Assembly (NCBI GenBank): GCA_030642585.1
Contig: DAOWNN010000132.1
Location: 1-6,375, forward strand
Length of the DNA stretch: 6,375 bases
Reading direction: 5' to 3'
DNA from: Bacteroidota bacterium
Lineage (GTDB): Bacteria > Bacteroidota > Bacteroidia > Bacteroidales > VadinHA17
The translations under genes were made by a program, and so were the position numbers. A model generated the notes under the pieces. It was not told the origin of the DNA. It was given only the letters and a program-made list of their open reading frames with translations, and made no database searches. Shown here piece by piece: positions 1-4,984 of this stretch (positions are counted from its first letter, which is position 1; each line of letters opens with the position of its first letter).

Positions 1-706
1 ATAGCCTGCGCTCTCCGGTTTCCATTTCATCTTTTTCAACAATAGACTTTTTAATATGTACCGATCTCACAATAAGTTCATGAATCAGTATCAGGTCTTC
101 TCTGTCAGCAAATCCTTCAGACTTGAAATAATTCAGGATTTCAGGATCTCCTATGAAACCATACTTCAACACCTCTCCCATTCCGGATAAAAACTCATGT
201 TCATCCAGGGTTTTAAGCAGGCTATGATCACATATCACAAGTTCAGGTTGGTTGAAAACCCCTATGATATTCTTAAAACCACTATAATTCACACCATTCT
301 TTCCTCCAATGCTTGCATCCACCTGGGCTAAAAGGGTGGTAGCAACAAAGCCAAATTTTAAGCCTCTTAAGAAAGTTGAGGCAACAAATCCGGTTATATC
401 ACAAACTACTCCGCCTCCAATTCCCAAAATATAAGTATTACGATCGGCATTTAGTTCTAGTAATTGGGAGTAAATAAACTCAATGGTACCAGGATTCTTG
501 TACTCTTCCCCACTTTTAATACTAATTACAGGAAAAGCAGGGAATCTTGAGGAATAGAGCTCATGAACCCTTTCATCAGTAATGATGATTACATTGGATT
601 TGGGAATATACTCATCAAGCTTATCTAAAGATCCCCCAATGATTATTTTTGAATCACGATTGAGCCCTTTAATCACTACTTCTTCTATGCCTGGCAATGT
701 GTTCAT
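1..706 (-). CDS. aroB: 3-dehydroquinate synthase (AroB), C-terminal part beyond the left edge
   Basis: AroB converts DAHP to 3-dehydroquinate, the second shikimate step, using NAD+ and a divalent metal in the cytoplasm. About 235 residues are visible. They include the NAD-binding stretch GIGGGVVCDITGF (95-107), TTLLAQVDASIGGKNGVN (123-140), KNIIGVFNQP (145-154) and GMGEVLKYG (175-183), whose E178 matches the first metal ligand of the family. The fragment ends in KDEMETGERRL, just before the expected LNLGHTFGHAIE segment with a metal-binding His. Family length is about 340-360 residues, so roughly a third is missing. Two positions differ from the E. coli pattern: Cys102 where GD is usual, and Asn137 in place of Thr in GGKTGVN. 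I believe both are common in a Bacteroidota subgroup. The ATG at 706 is chosen because an in-frame TAA lies 15 nt upstream and no other ATG intervenes. Its substrate is the product of the neighbouring DAHP synthase. Confidence 0.95.
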   Translation of the reverse strand, partial: MNTLPGIEEVVIKGLNRDSKIIIGGSLDKLDEYIPKSNVIIITDERVHELYSSRFPAFPVISIKSGEEYKNPGTIEFIYSQLLELNADRNTYILGIGGGVVCDITGFVASTFLRGLKFGFVATTLLAQVDASIGGKNGVNYSGFKNIIGVFNQPELVICDHSLLKTLDEHEFLSGMGEVLKYGFIGDPEILNYFKSEGFADREDLILIHELIVRSVHIKKSIVEKDEMETGERRL

Positions 707-721
707 CAAAAAGAATTTTTA

Positions 722-729
722 CAAAGTTA
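722..729 (-). promoter_or_regulatory. possible -7 element (TAACTTTG) upstream of aroB
   Basis: Read on the minus strand this octamer fits the Bacteroidota -7 consensus TAnnTTTG and lies 15 nt before the aroB ATG. No TTG/TTTG is found 19-21 nt further upstream, where the sequence is already part of the repeat. This is therefore a half-supported promoter; aroB could instead be read through from the operon ending at 916. Confidence 0.3.
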
Positions 730-754
730 TTAAATTTAGTTCTTCCTGGTGCTC

Positions 755-816
755 CTTGGAGTCTTAGTGACTTAGTGGCTATCTTTTTCTTGCCACAAAG
801 GCACAAAGGCACGAAG
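755..816. repeat. imperfect inverted repeat within the aroB upstream spacer
   Basis: The left arm 755-779 and right arm 792-816 are complementary at 19 of 25 positions around a 12-nt T-rich loop (780-791). The inner 13 positions (767-779 against 792-804) match at 11. The arms are built from an 8-9 nt word (CTTnGTGnC on one side, GnCACnAAG on the other). There is no adjacent T-run in the right place, so it does not look like a standard intrinsic terminator. Confidence 0.5.
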
Positions 817-915
817 ATTCACAAAGTTTATTCTTAAATTTTCTTGTCTTTCCTTGGTGCCCCTTGGAGTCTTAGTGTCATAGTGGCTATCTTGTCTTCT
901 GCCACCAGGGTTCAG

Positions 916-2004
916 TCAACCCCTGTTCATAATTTTTGTTTGCTTATTAATTGACTCCTGGTGAATAGCCTTTAAAATAATTGTAACAAATTCTTCACTT
1001 AAGCCAAGCTTCTTTCCCAATTCTGTTCTTCCTTTCAAAATGTCAGCCCACCTGTCAGATTGAAGGATTGTGATGCCATTCTGAAGCTTATATTCACCAA
1101 TTTTCTCAACTACCTTCATCCTTGTTTCAATAGTATGAATGATTTTATCATCCAGGCGATCAATCTCGGTCCTGTAGTCTTCCAGATCTTTAAGTATTTC
1201 AAGGCCATTGACCTGCGGTTTTCTCCAGACCAATGAATCCAGTATTTTCTTTAAGTTTGCCGGTGTTACCTGTTGCTCTTTATCACTGAGTGCATTTTCA
1301 GGATTGATATGAGACTCAATAAACAAACCATCAAAATTCAGGTCTAATGCTTTCTGGCAAACACCCTGAAGCAAATCTCTTCGCCCGCAAATATGGCTTG
1401 GGTCGTTTATTATCGGGAGTTCGGGAAATCTTCTTTTCAATTCAATTGGAATACCCCATTGAGGTTTGTTACGATAATTGGAGGGTCCATAAAATGAAAA
1501 ACCTCTATGAATGGCAACCAGCTTGTTCAAGCCAGCCTTATTGAATCTTTCCAAAGCTCCAATCCATAAGTCAATATCCGGATTAACAGGGTTCTTAACA
1601 AAAACCGGGATATCTTTCCCACTCAGGTAGTCTGCTAATTCCTGAACTGCAAATGGATTAGCTGTTGTTCTGGCTCCAATCCACAAGATATCTACCCCAT
1701 ACCTCAAAGCTTCTTTAATATGATATGTATTTGCAACTTCCGTTGCAATTAATAAGCCTGTTTCCTTTTTCAGCTTTTCTAACCAGGGAAGGGCTACTGC
1801 CCCTAAACCCTCAAAATTCCCGGGCCTGGTCCTGGGTTTCCAAATTCCAGCCCTGAAGATAGGAATTCCCATATCTGCAATCATTTTACCTGTTTTAATC
1901 ACTTGCTCCTCAGTTTCAGCACTGCAAGGGCCCGATACTATAATAGGGGTTTCCAATTCTTTCCCATTAATCACAACCGGCTCAATCCTCAATTTAGTTT
2001 CCAT
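916..2004 (-). CDS. bifunctional DAHP synthase (type I-beta) / chorismate mutase (AroQ type)
   Basis: The N-terminal domain condenses phosphoenolpyruvate and erythrose 4-phosphate to DAHP. The C-terminal domain turns chorismate into prephenate. With the start at 2004 the protein has 362 residues. The synthase domain (about 1-258) shows SGPCSAET (24-31), KPRTRPGNFEG (56-66), IGARTTANPF (109-118), VKNPVNPD (136-143), AIHRGFS (164-170), NDPSHICGRR (200-209) and IESHINPENA (229-238). The mutase domain (about 270-362) carries counterparts of E. coli AroQ R11, R28, K39, R51 and Q88 at R278, R295, K306, R318 and Q355; the D48 and E52 positions are Gln315 and Trp319. The Prevotella nigrescens homologue has this domain order and is regulated by prephenate through the mutase domain, so similar control is inferred. 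An ATG at 2025 would add seven residues and overlap the upstream gene by 11 nt. The ATG at 2004 leaves a 10-nt gap and fits the N-terminus better. It is the last gene of the operon. Confidence 0.95.
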   Translation of the reverse strand: METKLRIEPVVINGKELETPIIVSGPCSAETEEQVIKTGKMIADMGIPIFRAGIWKPRTRPGNFEGLGAVALPWLEKLKKETGLLIATEVANTYHIKEALRYGVDILWIGARTTANPFAVQELADYLSGKDIPVFVKNPVNPDIDLWIGALERFNKAGLNKLVAIHRGFSFYGPSNYRNKPQWGIPIELKRRFPELPIINDPSHICGRRDLLQGVCQKALDLNFDGLFIESHINPENALSDKEQQVTPANLKKILDSLVWRKPQVNGLEILKDLEDYRTEIDRLDDKIIHTIETRMKVVEKIGEYKLQNGITILQSDRWADILKGRTELGKKLGLSEEFVTIILKAIHQESINKQTKIMNRG

Positions 2005-2014
2005 GAAAAATATA

Positions 2015-3175
2015 TTATAGGTCATTAATAATTCTATTCCTGGCTTTTTCTAATACTGCAATATTATTACAAATTGAAATACGAAGATAATTCTTTCCCT
2101 GCTCTCCGAAAATTGCACCCGGCGTGATAAATACCTTTGTTTTTTCAAGAATTCTATCTGAATAGGTGTATGAATCTATTTCTTTTTCTGGTATTTTGGC
2201 CCAGACAAATAAACCTGCCTGTTTTTTTTCATAACTACATCCCAATTGATCCAGAATATCCCATGCATGTTCCCTGCGTGATTCATACACTGAATTTAAG
2301 TTATCATACCATGACACCGGTAAGTTCAGGGCCTCAATTGCTGCTTTTTGTAGTGCCAGGAACATTCCTGATTGAATATTGCTTGTAACTTTCAATACTT
2401 TTTCAATATAGTCATTTCGACCGCTGAGCATTCCTAAGCGCCATCCTGCCATATTATGAGACTTACTTAAAGAATTCAGTTCAAGAGCGACCTGTTTTGA
2501 TTCCGGAACAGAAAAAATACTTAAAGGATTCTTATTTAAAATAAAACTATAGGGATTATCCAGGCAAATTAGGATTTTATTTCGCACACCAAACTCAATC
2601 AGCTCCCTGTATAATTTATCTGTAGGGACAGCTCCGGTGGGCATATGCGGGTAGCTTACCCACATAATTTTTACATTTGTCAAATCATGTTCTTCAAGAA
2701 CATTCAGATCCGGGAACCATGAATTCTCTTCTTTCAATTCATAATTAAGGACTTCGCCACCAATCATGCGTGTAACCGAAGCATAAGAAGGATAACCGGG
2801 ATCAGGAACAAGTGCAACTTCTCCCGGGTTTAAAAATGCCATTGAAATATAAAATATTCCTTCCTTAGATCCCATAAGCGGTAGTATTTCATGTTCAGGA
2901 TCCAGGGTAACATTATAATACTTTTCATACCATGCAGATATGGAATTTCTGAATTCGATTGTACCTCTGTAACTCTGGTAACCATGTCCATTGTCTTTAG
3001 AGATAAATTCCACAGCCTTATCAACAGCCTGAATTGGGGGAGGAAGATCAGGATTCCCAATTCCCAGGTTTATAATATCCAGTCCTTTTTTATTCATCTT
3101 CTCAATTTCTTTCAGTTTTTTTGAGAAGTAATACTCACTTACTAGATCTGTTCTTCGGGCAGCTTCTATTGTCAT
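2015..3175 (-). CDS. PLP-dependent class I/II aminotransferase, probably aromatic
   Basis: This 386-residue fold-type I aminotransferase shows the family landmarks. GIGNPDLPPP (38-47) lies near the substrate entrance, and SKEGIF (103-108) in the phosphate-binding region. YPHMPTGAVP (185-194) corresponds to the usual NxPTG loop with Met in place of Asn. LDNPYSF has D206 and Y209 at the cofactor ring, SLSKSHNMAGWRLG has Schiff-base Lys238 and R246, and NYLRISIC has R375 binding the substrate carboxylate. By context it most likely transaminates phenylpyruvate (and hydroxyphenylpyruvate) to Phe and Tyr, with glutamate or aspartate as donor. Sequence alone does not exclude aspartate or LL-diaminopimelate activity, and such proteins are often annotated that way. 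Its ATG overlaps the pheA TGA in an ATGA junction, which points to translational coupling and fixes the start. Confidence 0.9.
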   Translation of the reverse strand: MTIEAARRTDLVSEYYFSKKLKEIEKMNKKGLDIINLGIGNPDLPPPIQAVDKAVEFISKDNGHGYQSYRGTIEFRNSISAWYEKYYNVTLDPEHEILPLMGSKEGIFYISMAFLNPGEVALVPDPGYPSYASVTRMIGGEVLNYELKEENSWFPDLNVLEEHDLTNVKIMWVSYPHMPTGAVPTDKLYRELIEFGVRNKILICLDNPYSFILNKNPLSIFSVPESKQVALELNSLSKSHNMAGWRLGMLSGRNDYIEKVLKVTSNIQSGMFLALQKAAIEALNLPVSWYDNLNSVYESRREHAWDILDQLGCSYEKKQAGLFVWAKIPEKEIDSYTYSDRILEKTKVFITPGAIFGEQGKNYLRISICNNIAVLEKARNRIINDL

Positions 3176-4026
3176 AATATTTTCCTCCCTTTTCTGTATT
3201 CTCCAAGTATTCCCAGTTCTCCGGTAAACGGCCTGATTGCATCCAAAACCTGCCTGTACAATCCTTCTTCTTCAAATAACATATCAATATAAAAGTGATA
3301 GTCCCATTCTTTTCCAATTATAGGCATAGACTGGATCTTTGTTAGATTCATTTCATAATATGAAAGGATAGATAAGATCTTGGAAAGGCTCCCAATTTTG
3401 TGAGAAAGTGAAAAAAACAAAGAGGCTTTATTGTTCCCCGAATTTTTGTTAATATTTCCATTATCTGAAAGTATCAGGAATCTTGTATAATTCACTTTAT
3501 TGGTTTCAATGCCCCCGGCAATAATCTCAAGATTATATTTCTCTGCTGCAAGATCACTTGCAATAGCTCCTACACCCATTAGCTCCTTATCGCTAATTTC
3601 CTTTGCGCTCATTGCTGTATCAGCACTTTCTATCAATCTTATTCCAGGCTGCTTTTCAAAGAAAGTCTGGCATTGCAAAATGGCCATTGGGTGCGAATAC
3701 ACCTCTTTGATGTCTTTTAGATCCTGACCAGGCAAAACAACAAGATTCTGCCTGATCCGCAAAAATATCTCTCCGATAATTTTCTTTCCTGACTCCATCA
3801 ACAGGGTATAGTTTGGCAAAATACTACCAGCTACTGAATTCTCAATTGCCATAATGCCAAAATCTGACTGTCTTTCTTTCAGTGTTTTAAAAATATCTTT
3901 AAAAGTTCTTCTTGGAACAATCTCAATTTGATCAGTCTCAAAATATTGCCTGGCAGCTATTTCATGAAATGCCCCATAACCACCCTGGATTGCAATTCTT
4001 AATTTTTTTTGTTCTTTTTTTTCCAT
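3172..4026 (-). CDS. pheA: prephenate dehydratase with C-terminal ACT domain
   Basis: PheA decarboxylates and dehydrates prephenate to phenylpyruvate, the committed step to Phe. The protein has 284 residues. The catalytic domain (about 8-178) has IAIQGGYGAFHEIAA (11-25), MAIENSVAGSI (59-69), YSHPMAILQCQ (110-120), ESADTAMSA (133-141) and VNYTRFLIL (168-176), where Thr171 is the catalytic Thr of the family. The ACT domain (about 190-270) contains KIGSLSKILSIL (200-211) and IQSMPIIGKEWDYHFYID (221-238); such domains bind Phe for feedback inhibition. There is no chorismate mutase domain, unlike E. coli PheA. Here the mutase sits on the DAHP synthase. The ATG at 4026 is chosen. An in-frame TTG at 4068 would give 14 extra residues, but that stretch is the terminator hairpin and its T-run. 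It is the first structural gene of the attenuated operon. Confidence 0.95.
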   Translation of the reverse strand: MEKKEQKKLRIAIQGGYGAFHEIAARQYFETDQIEIVPRRTFKDIFKTLKERQSDFGIMAIENSVAGSILPNYTLLMESGKKIIGEIFLRIRQNLVVLPGQDLKDIKEVYSHPMAILQCQTFFEKQPGIRLIESADTAMSAKEISDKELMGVGAIASDLAAEKYNLEIIAGGIETNKVNYTRFLILSDNGNINKNSGNNKASLFFSLSHKIGSLSKILSILSYYEMNLTKIQSMPIIGKEWDYHFYIDMLFEEEGLYRQVLDAIRPFTGELGILGEYRKGRKIL

Positions 4027-4036
4027 AATTACAGAT

Positions 4037-4062
4037 AAAAAAAAAGTCCCATCAAATGGGAC
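4037..4062 (-). terminator. intrinsic terminator of the pheA leader (attenuator)
   Basis: Read on the minus strand, GTCCCAT and ATGGGAC form a perfect 7-bp stem around a TTG loop, followed at once by nine T. It lies 10 nt upstream of the pheA ATG and 25 nt after the leader-peptide stop codon. A strong terminator in front of the first gene of a biosynthetic operon is expected of an attenuator, not of an end-of-gene terminator. Confidence 0.92.
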
Positions 4063-4088
4063 CAACAATTTCTATATAAAGTTATCCC
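4058..4088 (-). promoter_or_regulatory. candidate antiterminator hairpin of the pheA leader
   Basis: On the minus strand GGGATAAC (4088-4081) can pair with GTTGGTCCC (4066-4058): GGGA with TCCC, a T-G wobble, one bulged G, and AAC with GTT, around a 15-nt AT-rich loop. The downstream arm shares its TCCC with the 5' arm of the terminator, so the two structures exclude each other. The upstream arm begins at the last base of the leader-peptide TAG, where a ribosome resting at the stop codon would cover it. The pairing was found by eye; no folding energy was computed. Confidence 0.6.
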
Positions 4089-4144
4089 TATCCGGCTGAA
4101 GCACCAAAATAAAAATAGCTGTTAAAGAAATAAATATTAGTCAT
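4088..4144 (-). CDS. Phe/Tyr-rich attenuator leader peptide
   Basis: This 18-codon frame reads MTNIYFFNSYFYFGASAG. Seven of nine residues in positions 5-13 are aromatic (F6, F7, F11, F13; Y5, Y10, Y12), matching the end products of the operon behind it. An in-frame TAG 9 nt upstream of the ATG, and the absence of another ATG, fix the start. The TAG stop sits immediately before the antiterminator arm. Inferred mechanism: shortage of Phe-tRNA or Tyr-tRNA stalls the ribosome in the YFYF run, the antiterminator forms and pheA is transcribed. With ample charged tRNA the ribosome reaches the stop, masks the antiterminator arm and lets the terminator form. It is analogous to E. coli pheL but with Tyr codons added. 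The start has no Shine-Dalgarno, as is usual in this phylum. Confidence 0.88.
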   Translation of the reverse strand: MTNIYFFNSYFYFGASAG

Positions 4145-4275
4145 GAATTTCTAATTAGTGTACAAACCTAGGTATTTTCAAATAATATTCAAGCATTACA
4201 GCAAAAAAAATAGATATTTTTCATTCCAGACAAAATTTTTGTGATTTTTGTATTCATAATTTAGTTGCTTTATTC
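4145..4275. other. AT-rich divergent intergenic region between the pheA leader and nth
   Basis: The region carries the minus-strand pheA promoter and short A/T runs. On the plus strand, TAATTTAG (4257-4264) is a near match (5 of 6 fixed positions) to the -7 consensus, 11 nt before the nth ATG. The nearest TTTG (4238-4241) is only 15 nt upstream, so the nth promoter remains unassigned. No RNA gene or further open frame was seen. Confidence 0.5.
4163..4193 (-). promoter_or_regulatory. promoter of the pheA operon (Bacteroidota -33/-7 type)
   Basis: On the minus strand CTTG (4193-4190), a 19-nt spacer and TAGGTTTG (4170-4163) match the TTG/TTTG-N19-21-TAnnTTTG promoter of Bacteroidota. Transcription would start near 4155-4158, giving a leader about 130 nt long with the leader-peptide ATG 11-14 nt from the 5' end. 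The -7 element overlaps the 8-bp palindrome ACCTAGGT (4166-4173). Confidence 0.7.
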
Positions 4276-4914
4276 ATGAATCAGAAAGAAAGATTTAAAA
4301 AAATTATTGCTCACTTTGAAGAAAATGTTCCAATTGCGGAAACTGAATTGAAATATAAGGATGCATTTAGTCTGCTTGTTGCAGTAATTTTATCGGCACA
4401 GTGTACAGATAAAAGAGTTAATCTAATCACTCCTCCATTACTTTCACAATTTCCGGATGCAAAATCTATGGCCAATAGTACCCAGGAAGAAGTCTTTGAA
4501 TTCATTAAGACTTGTTCCTACCCCAATAACAAGGCAAAACATATCAGAGGAATGGCAAAAATGCTAGTAGATAAGTATAATGCTACAGTCCCTTCAGATA
4601 TTGATGAGCTTCAGAACTTGCCAGGAGTTGGCAGAAAAACCGCAAATGTTATTGCTTCAGTGGTGTTTGATAAACCTGCTATGGCAGTGGATACTCATGT
4701 GTTCAGAGTATCAAAACGGTTGGGACTTACTCAAAACGCAAAAAACCCTCTTGCTGCTGAAAAACAATTGGTTCAATATATCCCTGAACATCTTATTCCC
4801 AAGGCTCATCATTGGTTAATTTTGCATGGAAGGTATATTTGTATTGCAAGAAAACCTAAATGTGACGAATGTGGGTTGCAAGCCTTTTGTAAATATTATA
4901 AAATGCAAAAATAG
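4276..4914 (+). CDS. nth: endonuclease III (DNA glycosylase / AP lyase)
   Basis: Nth removes oxidised pyrimidines from DNA and cleaves the abasic strand by beta-elimination in base excision repair. The 212-residue length is typical. The helix-hairpin-helix is LPGVGRKTANVI (115-126) with catalytic Lys121; AVDTHVFRVSKRLGL (137-151) supplies catalytic Asp139. The C-terminal [4Fe-4S] motif is complete as C-x6-C-x2-C-x5-C (C189, C196, C199, C205). SAQCTDKRVN (40-49) is also typical. Nothing is missing or unusual. The start at 4276 gives the family N-terminus, with no Shine-Dalgarno upstream. It is divergent from the pheA operon and 70 nt before the desulfurase-SelD gene. A shared transcript is possible, and the cluster protein is a potential user of desulfurase sulfur, though that link is only positional. 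Confidence 0.97.
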   Translation: MNQKERFKKIIAHFEENVPIAETELKYKDAFSLLVAVILSAQCTDKRVNLITPPLLSQFPDAKSMANSTQEEVFEFIKTCSYPNNKAKHIRGMAKMLVDKYNATVPSDIDELQNLPGVGRKTANVIASVVFDKPAMAVDTHVFRVSKRLGLTQNAKNPLAAEKQLVQYIPEHLIPKAHHWLILHGRYICIARKPKCDECGLQAFCKYYKMQK

Positions 4915-4971
4915 GTTGCATTGAATAGTATTTTCATACACTTTTGATACAATACCATATGACCATTAAAT

Positions 4972-4979
4972 TAATTTTG
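4972..4979 (+). promoter_or_regulatory. possible -7 element (TAATTTTG) of the desulfurase-SelD gene
   Basis: The octamer fits TAnnTTTG exactly and ends 5 nt before the ATG at 4985, so transcription from it would start at or next to the start codon. The nearest TTTG upstream (4943-4946) is 25 nt away, longer than the usual 19-21 nt spacing. The assignment rests on the -7 match alone. Confidence 0.4.
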
Positions 4980-4984
4980 CACAC

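Larger units (their letters stand above)
721..905. repeat. two diverged direct copies of an ~80-bp intergenic repeat
   Basis: Copy 1 spans about 721-796 and copy 2 about 821-905. Both run in the same order: acaaagtt..., an AT-rich stretch, tcctTGGTGC-like sequence, CTTGGAGTCTTAGTG, TAGTGGCTATCT, then GCCAC. The best-conserved cores, 743-784 and 851-892, agree at 37 of 42 positions. Between them sit four CACAAAG-type heptamers starting at 794, 802, 810 and 820. These are the inverse of the CTTnGTG words in the cores, so 755-779 can fold imperfectly on 792-816 (19 of 25 positions pair). There is no open frame of note. From memory, similar GCCACAAAGGCAC / CTTAGTGGC words are scattered through Bacteroidota intergenic DNA; this was not checked here. 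Confidence 0.75.

Noticed and set aside
582..767. 61-residue plus-strand open frame
   Set aside because: It lies antisense to the aroB start and runs into the repeat region, with low-complexity sequence and no recognisable domain.
792..826. Short CACAAAG series as a CRISPR array
   Set aside because: The units are 7 nt and spaced 8-10 nt apart, with no unique spacers of CRISPR length and no cas genes.
906..925. Hairpin CAGGG-TT / AACCCCTG around the DAHP synthase stop codon as an operon terminator
   Set aside because: The stem has a bulge, and no T-run follows on the minus strand; kept only as a weak structure.
4037..4160. T-box riboswitch before pheA
   Set aside because: No T-box consensus or specifier-loop architecture is seen, and a short aromatic-rich reading frame explains the terminator better.
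4166..4173. Palindrome ACCTAGGT over the pheA -7 element as a repressor operator
   Set aside because: Only 8 bp with no symmetric extension or second copy; chance occurrence in AT-rich DNA is plausible.
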